Positions 19,001 through 26,330 of a stretch of DNA of 55,494 bases are shown piece by piece (within the stretch, counting starts at the first letter, position 1; each line of letters starts with the position of its first letter). The DNA is from Flavobacteriaceae bacterium (GTDB lineage Bacteria > Bacteroidota > Bacteroidia > Flavobacteriales > Flavobacteriaceae). The stretch is from contig CANHKZ010000003.1 in the NCBI GenBank assembly GCA_947461425.1, positions 1 through 55,494 on the forward strand, given 5' to 3'. A program made the position numbers and the translations under genes. Below the pieces are notes generated by a model. That model searched no databases, was not told the origin of the DNA, and saw only the letters and a list, made by a program, of their open reading frames with translations.

Positions 19001-19377
19001 AAGTAGTCGTCAACGGAATACCGCAATTCGAAACCTCCGCCACTAATTTTACAGTTCCTGTATTTCAAGGGGATTTATTAGAAGTAAAATCAGCTAAGGC
19101 TTGTGAAGGGATTTATACAACAACTATTCTTGATCCATTATACGGGATTACGGCATATCCCAATCCAACTCAAGGCTTAATTGATATTAGTACACCTACC
19201 CTTAAAACCGAAATTACCATCGAATTGTTTAATTTGAATGGTCAGTTAGTTTCAAAACGATTGTATTCCGTTTCGAATGGTAAAGTGCAGCTTAATTTAG
19301 AAAAAGAATCAGCGGGTGTATATTTTGCAAAAGTACACTTAGATACTCCAGTAAGTTTAACAATAGTAAAAGAGTAA
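16033..19377 (+). CDS. Secreted multidomain GH13 alpha-amylase with type IX secretion sorting domain
   Basis: The 1114-aa enzyme starts with MKKILFSFLFLFTFFSAFAQ; an upstream in-frame Met at 16000 is rejected because it would precede the signal peptide. In order there are an N-terminal Ig-like module, a linker domain, a CBM48-like/E-set module (about 250-330, VYVAGSFNNWQPTSSYAM) and the GH13 barrel. GH13 regions are DIALNHAFG (from about 475), DGFRWDLTKG with nucleophile D554, VIFEHLG with E602, and AESHDEERLMY with D670. Two beta-sandwich stretches follow, then a C-terminal type A T9SS sorting domain (AYPNPTQGLIDIS, ELFNLNGQLVSKR, AGVYFAKV). It is therefore exported across the outer membrane. 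It fills the SusG position as the surface or extracellular starch-degrading enzyme. Confidence 0.9.
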   Translation: MKKILFSFLFLFTFFSAFAQMQTATYSVSPAAFEETTSITITINGSSINESTWGVTGNSLYMWAWAFDLGGVTQKGTPLNGDWNNSNEASKFTYNQANDTYTKTFVPTTYYNTTGIGKIGFLIKAKDGTGDKKSQDILVDVGSFQVNLTAPIQNSATILNSGSSFTITASNTNGNASYNLKSNGVSINTNASTSSYSFTQSNISSNQNYELEVLQGTTTITKKFSVIVNPGANQQSMPSNLVDGINYNATDATKATLVLDAPLKDFVYVAGSFNNWQPTSSYAMKKDPTSGKFWLELTGLTSGTKYTYQYWVVDATPIANSPAMVKTADPYSTLVLSPFDDPTIPTLSYPNLPSYPTGQEREVTVLQTGQTPFSWSTATTNFVKPAKEKLVVYELLVRDFDANRSYQSVIDKLDYFKNLKVNAIQLMPVMEFEGNESWGYNTAFHMALDKFYGTSDKLKELIDKCHQNGIAVILDIALNHAFGRNPMVRMWMNDPDGDGWGGASVENPYFNTVAKHSYNVGEDFNHQQARTQNYTKRVVKHWIEEFKIDGFRWDLTKGFTQNCTAENGDACTNSYQQDRVDLLKSYADYSWNLDPTHYVIFEHLGTDTEEKEWANYRISDPISKGVMLWGKMTSEYNELSMGFSSNISRMNSASRGFSNHRLIGYAESHDEERLMYKNLQFGNSTNTAHNVKTLNTAFSRMSAIGAVSLLVPGPKMIWHFGELGYDDSIFTCNNGTVNLPTDATSGDCKLDKKPQLQWTNNWLANANRFKIYSDWSKIIRLKTTEAVFSGTASITNASSLLQTIKITDASLPSTSLKDVVIFANFDVTSKSIPTGFPYTGEWFNLMDNSSLNVVNVTDPITVLPGQFKIYGNKQAFGASAPFALPADNFSIESRAETCANKNNGQIVINAAQTYAYVATMNGTNYNFTNNSLTIPNLAPGMYTICITIPGKTFEQCYTLSIVKGSSLTGKSSVSSNKASVQIIEGTAPFEVVVNGIPQFETSATNFTVPVFQGDLLEVKSAKACEGIYTTTILDPLYGITAYPNPTQGLIDISTPTLKTEITIELFNLNGQLVSKRLYSVSNGKVQLNLEKESAGVYFAKVHLDTPVSLTIVKE

Positions 19378-19379
19378 AC

Positions 19380-20084
19380 ATGAAAAAAATTATCTATTTA
19401 GCGAGTATAGCTTTTTTGTTTATTTCGTGTGGCGGTGGCGGTTCTGATGTGCCAACACCAAAACCAGAACCAGTAAATACCGCACCTAGCGTGCCAACAT
19501 TAGTGGCGCCAACTAATAGTTTATTGTGTATTAATAATATAGTAAATTTCGAATGGACTGCGTCAACAGATGCTGAGAATAATCCAATTATATACCAACT
19601 CCAAATTTCAACAAACAATCAATTCAGTCAAATTGTTTCTACTACAGAAGGAAGTTCTCGTACACAAGCGATTACTTTAGACAAGGGAAAAGCGTACTAT
19701 TGGAGAGTAAAAGCCACTGATAGTAAAAATGCTTCTAGCGCCTACTCTGGAACGTTTAGTTTTTATACTGAAGGAATAGCAGTGGTGAATTATTTGCCTT
19801 TTTTACCTGAATTACTTCAACCGGAAACTAATAGTACCATCTCGGGTGTATCGGCTACTTTAAAGTGGTTTGCTTCCGATGCTGATGTAGCGGATGTATT
19901 GAAGTATGATGTATTCTTAGGCACTACGAATCCTCCAACAGTTAAAGTTGGCGATAATGTAACCACAACTACTTTTGCCGCAAATTCATTACTTTCAACC
20001 ACGTTATATTATTGGTATGTAGTAGTAAAAGATAATAAAGGCGGAGAAACAAAAGGTCAGGTTTGGAATTTTAGAACCAACTAA
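19380..20084 (+). CDS. Lipoprotein with two fibronectin-III-like domains, last gene of the sus operon
   Basis: The 234-aa protein has a lipoprotein signal ending FISC (C17), followed by a GGGGSD spacer and a Pro-rich linker (VPTPKPEPVNTAPSVP). Two similar beta-sandwich units follow, at about 38-130 and 137-234. Each has a W-based core and ends in a YYWRVKATDS or YYWYVVVKDN strand and a FSFYTEG or WNFRTN tail, as in FN3/Ig-like domains. There is no catalytic motif. It starts 2 bases after the amylase stop codon, so it is translated with it. It may take the SusF-like place of an accessory glycan-binding lipoprotein, or act as a scaffold; function is unknown. Confidence 0.75.
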   Translation: MKKIIYLASIAFLFISCGGGGSDVPTPKPEPVNTAPSVPTLVAPTNSLLCINNIVNFEWTASTDAENNPIIYQLQISTNNQFSQIVSTTEGSSRTQAITLDKGKAYYWRVKATDSKNASSAYSGTFSFYTEGIAVVNYLPFLPELLQPETNSTISGVSATLKWFASDADVADVLKYDVFLGTTNPPTVKVGDNVTTTTFAANSLLSTTLYYWYVVVKDNKGGETKGQVWNFRTN

Positions 20085-20587
20085 GTTTTCAGTACATTTT
20101 ATAAAAACGGCAAAAACACTCAATCTTCAAATAATACATTGATTAGTAATGGCATTTATCAAATAGGAGTTTTTAAATAGAATTAATGATAAAAATAGAG
20201 ATGTTTTTGAAAAGGATTTTGAATGCAGTTCCAACCTACAAATAATTTCATGGGAGTACTTTAATGCTATTCATGACTAAATTGTTTTCAGGGTCTGTAA
20301 TATCACCAACATCAAATTCAATTTTGGGTGACCTACCCATATTAACTTTTATAATAGGAGTAATTTAACCACGTCAAGATCAGAGACAAAGAAAAGATCT
20401 CTCTCTAATCTCTTGCTTTGTATTATTTAGTATTAGTATAGTTCTAGTAATACCGCCTTTAACTATTTCCCAACCGATTTCATCTTTTAATGTGAATTTT
20501 TTTGAAATATCACTAAATTCTGGTATTTCATATTCAAAAATAACTCCATAAAATTGTAGATTAATAATTTATTATTTAATACAAATA
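20085..20587. other. Intergenic stretch made largely of decayed coding sequence
   Basis: About 500 bases hold no intact gene. Directly after the lipoprotein stop, the same frame stays open for 31 codons to a TAG at 20178 and reads like protein (FYKNGKNTQSSN). On the minus strand, coding-like remnants fill 20248-20572 (separate entry). I see no tRNA, terminator hairpin or clear promoter here. Confidence 0.5.
20248..20572 (-). pseudogene. Degenerate gene remnant of unknown family
   Basis: Two open stretches in one minus-strand frame are split by three stop codons between about 20365 and 20382. The first (20572 to 20380) includes GVIFEYEIPEFSDISKK and LKDEIGWEIVKGGITRTI. The second (20364 to 20248) includes GRSPKIEFDVGDITDPEN and ends NSIKVLP. 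Composition and the hydrophobic/polar alternation are like real protein, but there is no start codon and I do not recognise the family. It is best read as the decayed end of a gene lost between the sus locus and the next cluster. Confidence 0.45.
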
Positions 20588-20593
20588 ATGCTT

Positions 20594-21178
20594 ATGAGAA
20601 AAATAATTTTATTATTAATTACTATACTAAGTATTAATCTTCATGCCCAAAAATCAAAAAGAGAAGAAGGAATTGTGATTGGGATTAAAGGAGGGGTGAA
20701 TTTTTCTAATTTCATTGGGGTTATTGAAGATCAAGGAATAAGATCAAGCATCCATATTGGTCTGTTGGCAGAAATTATGGTTTCAGATAATTTTTCAATC
20801 CAACCAGAAATTTTATATTCAAAACAAGGCTCAACCTACACTGGGAATATCCCTGGATTCTTTAGAACAAAATTAGACTACATTTCGTTACCAGTTGAAG
20901 GTAAATTCAAAATAACAGAAAAAATCAGTTTTGAAGCTGGCCCTCAACTTGGAATACTGATGTCTTCTAGATTAAAAACTAATAATTCAAATTTGAAAAT
21001 CGAAGGGTTAAAAACTTTAGATTTCGCTATTAACGCTGGCTTACAATACAATATAAACAAAGGAGCATTCGTTCAAGGGCGTTATGTTTTTGGATTAACA
21101 GATACTGGATTAAGTGGCAACTCTAATAATCGAAATACCAATTCAGTAATACAATTATCCATTGGATATTTATTTTAA
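20594..21178 (+). CDS. PorT-family-like outer-membrane beta-barrel protein
   Basis: The 194-aa protein has a signal peptide (MRKIILLLITILSINLHAQ) and then an eight-stranded small barrel pattern of the OMP_b-brl type. It begins GIKGGVNFSNFIG and has IQPEILYSKQGS and LDYISLPVEGKFKI, both typical of Bacteroidota PorT-like barrels. It ends in VIQLSIGYLF with a terminal Phe, as outer-membrane strands do. The start at 20594 is preferred to 20588 because MRK directly precedes the hydrophobic core. It opens a run of six plus-strand genes for secreted proteins, 39 bases before the next. Its role is unknown; barrels of this kind may anchor or assemble partners. Confidence 0.75.
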   Translation: MRKIILLLITILSINLHAQKSKREEGIVIGIKGGVNFSNFIGVIEDQGIRSSIHIGLLAEIMVSDNFSIQPEILYSKQGSTYTGNIPGFFRTKLDYISLPVEGKFKITEKISFEAGPQLGILMSSRLKTNNSNLKIEGLKTLDFAINAGLQYNINKGAFVQGRYVFGLTDTGLSGNSNNRNTNSVIQLSIGYLF

Positions 21179-21217
21179 AATTTAACAAAACTAACTAAAA
21201 ATTAAACTCTAAATCAA

Positions 21218-22438
21218 ATGAAAAAACTACTTACTATTACATTAGGTATCTTATTATCTAATACAATGCTTTTTGGACAAGAAAGTCAAAAAGAAATGAA
21301 AGAAACAAAATACCGAAGAAGTTCACTGCATACGATCTTAATTGAATCCGCAAGCTTCCCTAAAAAAGATCAAGTGTTGGGTGCATATTATAATGCCCCA
21401 TTCCCTGATAAATATGATAATCACAATATTGGAGAAAAATCTTTTGACCTAGCAAAATATTCAAATGATACAGTTGAGTCGAAGACACCTGAAATGATTG
21501 AAAAATATTTTAAAGATCAACAAATTGCTAAAAAATTAGTGGCAAAATGGTTCAATCGACAAGAGGACGGAAGTTTTGATTATGAATTAATTGGAAATAG
21601 AGGCGCATTTAATGCTTCGTTTTTAGACACAAAAACAGCAGCTGCTTCTAGTGATGGTAAGTATTTATTACAATCAGCAGGATTTGAATTAATCAACAAT
21701 ACATTTGTTGTAGTTTCTAAAATGTATTTTGTTGAAAATGAGCCAGTTGCAAGAGTAATTCGTGAGGCTGGTGTTAGAGCATTAGCAAATCAAAATGCTT
21801 TAGTTCAAAAAATTGGAATTAAAGCACTTGACAAGGTGTATGAAAAAACGAAAGAGGGTTATTCAGTATGGACAACTTCTTACTTATATAAATTGAAATG
21901 GGATGAAACAACTCAAGGAACTTTTTTCCAAGACATGTATGCTGAAAAAAATCAAATAACACCAGCGACAAAAGCAAAATTTGATGCTACTGATATTTTT
22001 GAAATGGAGTTTGTTGGTTCTCAAAAAGCTACAACACTAGTTACATTTTCATTAAAAGAACAAAGAACTGAAGATCAAATTATTAATTTGTCTGTAACTC
22101 GTAATATAGATAAAGTGTTTGCTAAACTTCAAAGAAATTATGATGTTTTCAAGCCTAAAGTTCCTTTATTTACTGGAGAACCAATTACTGCAAAAATTGG
22201 ACTTAAAGAAGGTTTAGAAGACGGAGATAAATTTGAAGTTTTGGAAGCAGTTCAAGATCAGAAAACTGGTAAAATTGAATATAAGAATGTTGGAACAATT
22301 AAAGTTGACGGTGATAAAATTTGGGATAATCGTTTCATATTAGCAGACGAACCAGTTCAAGTGGGAGCAATTGATAGAACTACTTTTAATGGAGGAAAGA
22401 AATTTTATCCAGGTTTGTTGATTCGTCAAATTAAATAA
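21218..22438 (+). CDS. Secreted protein of unknown function, 406 aa
   Basis: A signal peptide (MKKLLTITLGILLSNTMLFGQ) is followed by a soluble alpha/beta protein without membrane segments or cysteines of note. The N-terminal half includes SSLHTILIESASFPKKDQ and a repeated hydrophobic/charged pattern through KMYFVENEPVARVIREAGVR. The C-terminal 80 residues (PITAKIGLKEGLEDGDKFEV ending in WDNRFI and QIK) resemble the small beta domain found at the end of FlgT/CsgG-like envelope proteins, in which a ligand-free beta-barrel follows a TolB-like domain. That resemblance is by pattern only. I do not recognise the full-length family. Confidence 0.7.
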   Translation: MKKLLTITLGILLSNTMLFGQESQKEMKETKYRRSSLHTILIESASFPKKDQVLGAYYNAPFPDKYDNHNIGEKSFDLAKYSNDTVESKTPEMIEKYFKDQQIAKKLVAKWFNRQEDGSFDYELIGNRGAFNASFLDTKTAAASSDGKYLLQSAGFELINNTFVVVSKMYFVENEPVARVIREAGVRALANQNALVQKIGIKALDKVYEKTKEGYSVWTTSYLYKLKWDETTQGTFFQDMYAEKNQITPATKAKFDATDIFEMEFVGSQKATTLVTFSLKEQRTEDQIINLSVTRNIDKVFAKLQRNYDVFKPKVPLFTGEPITAKIGLKEGLEDGDKFEVLEAVQDQKTGKIEYKNVGTIKVDGDKIWDNRFILADEPVQVGAIDRTTFNGGKKFYPGLLIRQIK

Positions 22439-22494
22439 ATATCAAATATAATTTGACTAAAATTTATAATAACAAATTAAAAATTCAAGCTAAA

Positions 22495-23004
22495 ATGAGA
22501 AAAATAGCCTTTACAATTTTAACATTAATTGCATTTATTTATACTTGCGATGCGCAATCTAAGAAAAAAGCAGATAAAGATACAAATTCATGGCGATATG
22601 AAATTGAACCTGTTCAGACAGGAGTAGCTGGGACTTATTTAATAAAAGTTTGGTCCTATTCAAAGAAACCAGAAGTAGCTATAGAACAAGCAAAAAAAAA
22701 TGCAGTTCATGGAATTATATTTAGAGGTTTTTCTGGAACCGATCGTGTTCCAGGTCAATCTGCTCTCTCAAACAATCCTAATTTATTAGATGAGAAAACT
22801 GATTTTTTTGATGATTTTTTTGCGGACGGTGGAAAATACTTAAAGTTTGTTTCTCTAACTAACGATGGTGCTGTTGCTGCAGAAGATCGAATGAAAATAG
22901 GGAAAGAATATAAAGTAGGAGTTTTAATTTCTATCAGAAAAGAAGAATTGAGAAGAGATCTAGAAAATGCAGGGATTATTAAGGGATTGTCAGCTGGTTT
23001 TTAA
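22495..23004 (+). CDS. Small secreted protein, paralogue of the next gene
   Basis: The 169-aa protein has a signal peptide (MRKIAFTILTLIAFIYTCDAQ); the open frame extends upstream to a TTG at 22453, but the ATG at 22495 directly heads the signal. The core reads GTYLIKVWSYSKKPEVAIEQ, then AKKNAVHGIIFRGF, and later FFDDFFADGGKYLKFVSL. These blocks recur in the next protein, so the two are tandem paralogues. The AxEQAKKNA helix after a short beta-strand resembles the LPP20/FlgP-type fold of envelope proteins, but this is a weak link. No enzymatic motif is visible. It sits 56 bases after the 406-aa gene and 9 before its paralogue. Confidence 0.7.
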   Translation: MRKIAFTILTLIAFIYTCDAQSKKKADKDTNSWRYEIEPVQTGVAGTYLIKVWSYSKKPEVAIEQAKKNAVHGIIFRGFSGTDRVPGQSALSNNPNLLDEKTDFFDDFFADGGKYLKFVSLTNDGAVAAEDRMKIGKEYKVGVLISIRKEELRRDLENAGIIKGLSAGF

Positions 23005-23013
23005 TCAAAGAAT

Positions 23014-23496
23014 ATGAAGAAAACATTTGTCAATGTACTGTTATTTATTTTTGTTTTTAGTGTTTCTGCTCAGAAAAAAACAGCAGGGAATTATGTCTAT
23101 AAAACCGAATGTTTAGGGATAGAACTAGATGGTTCTCAAACTGTTAAAGCATGGGGAAATGGTAGAAACAGGCTAGACGCTGTAGAACAGGCCAAGAAAA
23201 ATGCGCTTAGAGACGTTATTTTTAGAGGAATTCTAGAAGGAAAACAGGATTGTAATCAAAAACCTTTAGTATTTGAAGTAAATGCTCAAGAAAAATACGA
23301 GGATTACTTTAATTTATTTTTTACTGACGGTGGCGAATACAGAAACTTTATTTCACTACGAGACGAACGCATTGGTGATAAACTAAATCGTGATCGTAAG
23401 AAAACCGCTGAAAGTGTTACAAATGGTCTAATACTTCGAGTTTTACGCTCGGATTTAAAAGTAAAATTAATTTCAGACAAAATTATTAAACAATAA
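23014..23496 (+). CDS. Small secreted protein, paralogue of the preceding gene
   Basis: The 160-aa protein has a signal peptide (MKKTFVNVLLFIFVFSVSAQ). Its core aligns with the previous protein: LDGSQTVKAWGNGRNRLDAV, EQAKKNALRDVIFRGI, then YFNLFFTDGGEYRNFISL, and a final VLRSDLKVKL block matching ISIRKEELRRDL upstream. The shared framework is a strand, the EQAKKNA helix, a variable loop and the F-FxDGGxYxxF-SL motif. It carries an extra Cys pair (TECLG and QDCNQ) that could form a disulfide. Function unknown. It is the fourth gene of the secreted-protein cluster. Confidence 0.7.
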   Translation: MKKTFVNVLLFIFVFSVSAQKKTAGNYVYKTECLGIELDGSQTVKAWGNGRNRLDAVEQAKKNALRDVIFRGILEGKQDCNQKPLVFEVNAQEKYEDYFNLFFTDGGEYRNFISLRDERIGDKLNRDRKKTAESVTNGLILRVLRSDLKVKLISDKIIKQ

Positions 23497-23506
23497 ACTT
23501 TAGCTT

Positions 23507-24457
23507 ATGAAAAGTAATTATAATTTCATTTTACTACTATTTTTGGTTTTTACTGTGCATTTTTCTTTTGCACAAGCAAAAAAACCAATAATTATGGTCG
23601 TTCCAAGTGATAATTGGTGTTTCCAAAATAATTTTTTTATAGAATTGGATAATCAAGGGTCATTAATTAAGTTACCTGATTATAAAAGAGCAGTTCAAGA
23701 AAATATGGAATTGACGCTAGTAATGAATAAATTAGGTGAATTAATGGCGGCTCGAGGCTTTCAATTAAAATCATTAGAACAAACATTAAAATCTTTAGAA
23801 TCAGAATCAGCTGAAAACGCAATGACTTCAAGTAAGACTGGCGCAGGACTTAGTGAGAGTCCTGTTGACAAACTAAAGAATACTGCAAAAGCTGATATTT
23901 GGATGCAAATTAATTGGAAAATCAATTCATTTGGCCCAAAAAAGTCAGTTACTTTTGATTTAGTAGGATTAGATTCTTACACAGATAAAAATGTTGGAGG
24001 TGCCTCAGGGACTGGAAATGATTTAATTGGAGCTCCACTCCCAATTATGTTAGAGACAGCTGTTTTATCTCATTTAGATAACTTTAATGTTTTACTTCAA
24101 AAACATTTTGACGACATGTTTGAAAATGGAAGAGAAGTAACGCTTAAGATTAAGAAATTTGATTCATTTGAAGGTGATTTAGAGTCAGAATACGAAGGAG
24201 AAGAACTTGGCTCAATAATTGAAAAGTGGGTATCTGAAAATACTGTTAAAGGAAGGTTTAGCACATCTGATGCTTCAGAAAACAGAATGAATTTTGAACA
24301 AGTTCGAATAGCATTGTCTGATAACAATGGCAAATCACAAGATACAAGAGGTTGGGCAAAAGGATTGCAAAAATTCTTAAAAGAAAAATATCAGATAACT
24401 GCAAAATTAACCATGAAAGGATTGGGGCAAGCCTCGATTGTTATTGGTGAAAAATAA
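23507..24457 (+). CDS. DUF6175-like secreted protein
   Basis: The 316-aa protein has a signal peptide (MKSNYNFILLLFLVFTVHFSFAQ). It begins with a strand and a conserved-looking turn, KPIIMVVPSDNWCFQNNFFI, followed by a helix with ENMELTLVMNKLGELMAARG. The middle has KADIWMQINWKIN, and the C-terminal part has WVSENTVKGRFS and GWAKGLQKFLKEKYQITAKL. The opening pattern fits what I recall of Bacteroidota family DUF6175, but I cannot confirm that here. The mix of a TolB-like N-terminal fold and a late beta domain would be in keeping with envelope-assembly proteins. It lies 10 bases after its upstream neighbour and 12 before the next gene. Confidence 0.65.
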   Translation: MKSNYNFILLLFLVFTVHFSFAQAKKPIIMVVPSDNWCFQNNFFIELDNQGSLIKLPDYKRAVQENMELTLVMNKLGELMAARGFQLKSLEQTLKSLESESAENAMTSSKTGAGLSESPVDKLKNTAKADIWMQINWKINSFGPKKSVTFDLVGLDSYTDKNVGGASGTGNDLIGAPLPIMLETAVLSHLDNFNVLLQKHFDDMFENGREVTLKIKKFDSFEGDLESEYEGEELGSIIEKWVSENTVKGRFSTSDASENRMNFEQVRIALSDNNGKSQDTRGWAKGLQKFLKEKYQITAKLTMKGLGQASIVIGEK

Positions 24458-24469
24458 AAACTAATAATT

Positions 24470-25438
24470 ATGAAAAAAATAGTATTTGCAATTTGTATTT
24501 TAAGTTTGTTTTTTAAAGTAACAGCACAAAATACTTTAGGAAAATCAGATGATGGTGCAAGGATAGCCTTATCCGTTTACATCCCTGAACAAGTTGAAAA
24601 TTTAACCCCAGCCGTAAAATCTAATTTAATTAATAAACTTAATCAAATTACTACTCAAAACGGTCTAGGTAGCGCCTCAAATTCACAATTTATTATTACT
24701 TCAAATGTAACAATTGTAAGTAAAGATATAACACCGACAGCTCCAATAATGCATGCCTATACTATAGAAGTCACTTTATATATTGGTGATGGAGTAGACG
24801 GGACATTATTTTCTACTCATAGCATTACATTAAAAGGTGTTGGAACAAATGAAACCAAAGCATACATAGCTGCTTTAAATGGATTAAAAACAAAGGACCC
24901 AGCTTATCAAGCATTTATTGAAAAGGGCAAAAATAAAATCATGGAATACTATAATTCAAAATGTGATTTAATATTAAAAGATGTTCAGGGTTTAAGTTCA
25001 CAAAACAAATTTGAAGAAGCAATAGTGAAACTCACCGCAGTGCCTGAAGTTTGTAAAGTGTGTTATGATAAAGCAAATGATGCTATTGGACCAATTTACA
25101 AAAAACAAATAGATAGAGAATGCAAACAACGTTTGATGGAAGCTACAACAATTTGGAATGCTGCTCAAGACCTATCTAGTGCTGAAAATGCAGGCTCTAT
25201 TTTATCACAAATAGAACCTGGGGCTAACTGTTATAATGAAGCCATTTTGTTATCATCAAAAATTGCAAAACGAGTTAAAGAGTTAGATCAAAGGGAGTGG
25301 AAATTTAAAATGAAAGAACAGCAAGACAATGTTGATATTAGAAAAGCTACAATTAAAGCGGCTCGAGATATTGGTGTTGCTTATGGTAAAGGCCCTAAGG
25401 CGACGATAGTTCGTTATAATATTAGAGGTTGGTGGTAG
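24470..25438 (+). CDS. Secreted protein of unknown function with a helical middle region
   Basis: A signal peptide (MKKIVFAICILSLFFKVTAQ) leads a 322-aa protein. The first 130 residues look like a TolB/FlgT-type domain (VKSNLINKLNQITTQNGLG, then VTIVSKDITP and YTIEVTLYIGDG). The middle is helical and TPR-like (LSSQNKFEEAIVKLTAVPE) and carries spaced cysteines in SKCDL, EVCKVCYD, RECKQ and ANCYN, which may pair in the oxidising periplasm. The end is basic (KAARDIGVAYGKGPKATIVR, then GWW). It is the last gene of the secreted-protein cluster, and no terminator hairpin is obvious after it. Confidence 0.65.
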   Translation: MKKIVFAICILSLFFKVTAQNTLGKSDDGARIALSVYIPEQVENLTPAVKSNLINKLNQITTQNGLGSASNSQFIITSNVTIVSKDITPTAPIMHAYTIEVTLYIGDGVDGTLFSTHSITLKGVGTNETKAYIAALNGLKTKDPAYQAFIEKGKNKIMEYYNSKCDLILKDVQGLSSQNKFEEAIVKLTAVPEVCKVCYDKANDAIGPIYKKQIDRECKQRLMEATTIWNAAQDLSSAENAGSILSQIEPGANCYNEAILLSSKIAKRVKELDQREWKFKMKEQQDNVDIRKATIKAARDIGVAYGKGPKATIVRYNIRGWW

Positions 25439-25552
25439 TAATTGAATCAATAATCAAAGGGATCTTATGTTGATTACATTATTCAACTTTACATTATTGA
25501 CAGGGCAGCCGAAAACTGACTAGAGTAGGCAAAAATTAAATAAATTATAACA

Positions 25553-26122
25553 ATGAAAAAAATTATTTTATCTGTTTTTGCAGTGTTAGCATTTGGTGTT
25601 GCGAGTGCTCAGGAGTCAAAAGTTTATTTAGGCGTTTCTGCTGGACTTTCTTTTCCAGGTGGAGATGTAGAAGGATTAGAAACAGGATTAAATTTAGGTT
25701 TTATCAATTTTGGATATCGTTTTTCAGAGTCTTGGGGTGCAACAGTTAACCTTATTTCTTCTGGATATCCTATTGAAGATTCAGATGCCGCAATAGGCGT
25801 AGCTACTTTTTCTGTTGGACCTATGTACACAGCCATGTTAGGAGATAAAATGTCTTTGGATTTGAAACCTCAATATGCCTTAAGTATGGTAGGAAAAGCA
25901 ACTGGTACAGATGCCGATGATTTAACATACAGTGGTAATGGATTTGTATTAGGAAGTTCTTTAAATTTTGGTATTTCTAAAGGATTTAAATTTTCAATTA
26001 ATTTAGATTACACAACTGGAAAGTTTAATGAAGTAGAATATGACGGGGAAACAGAGTCAATTAATTCTGATAACAAATTTAATTCATTAGCATTGGGTGC
26101 AGGAATCAGATATAATTTTTAA
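25553..26122 (+). CDS. Small outer-membrane beta-barrel protein
   Basis: The 189-aa protein has a signal peptide (MKKIILSVFAVLAFGVASAQ) and an eight-stranded barrel pattern: VYLGVSAGLSFPGGD, LGFINFGYRFSESWGATVNL, VGPMYTAMLGDKMSLDLKPQ, FVLGSSLNFGISKGFKFSIN, and a last strand LALGAGIRYNF with terminal Phe. Loops are acidic (DVEG, DSDAA, TDADD), as in OmpA/OmpW-like surface barrels of Flavobacteria. It is separated from the preceding cluster by 114 bases and is followed by a strong terminator, so it may be transcribed alone. Function unknown. Confidence 0.78.
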   Translation: MKKIILSVFAVLAFGVASAQESKVYLGVSAGLSFPGGDVEGLETGLNLGFINFGYRFSESWGATVNLISSGYPIEDSDAAIGVATFSVGPMYTAMLGDKMSLDLKPQYALSMVGKATGTDADDLTYSGNGFVLGSSLNFGISKGFKFSINLDYTTGKFNEVEYDGETESINSDNKFNSLALGAGIRYNF

Positions 26123-26225
26123 ACCCAAACAAGCCGTATTTCTAAAATCGGTTGTTCAGTTGTCTTAGGCGAATCAGTAGTTTTTTATTAAAATAAGTTT
26201 TACAGGCAGTTGAAAACAAAACTAA

Positions 26226-26256
26226 GGGCTTCTATGAAAAATAGAAGCTCTTTTTT
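26226..26256 (+). terminator. Rho-independent terminator after the beta-barrel gene
   Basis: A 10-bp stem (GGGCTTCTAT with ATAGAAGCTC, one G-T pair) and GAAAA loop are followed by six T. It lies about 100 bases past the stop at 26122. Confidence 0.85.
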
Positions 26257-26330
26257 GCTTTATAGGCTTCCAATCTTCTCACTTACACTGATTGTATTAA
26301 TCAAACAGAAGTTTTCAAATAGAATTATGT

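Noticed and set aside
25499..26216. Similar short stretches at 25500-25530 and 26190-26215 (CAGG...GCAG...GAAAAC)
   Set aside because: The match is broken and short; a repeat flanking the beta-barrel gene is not convincing.
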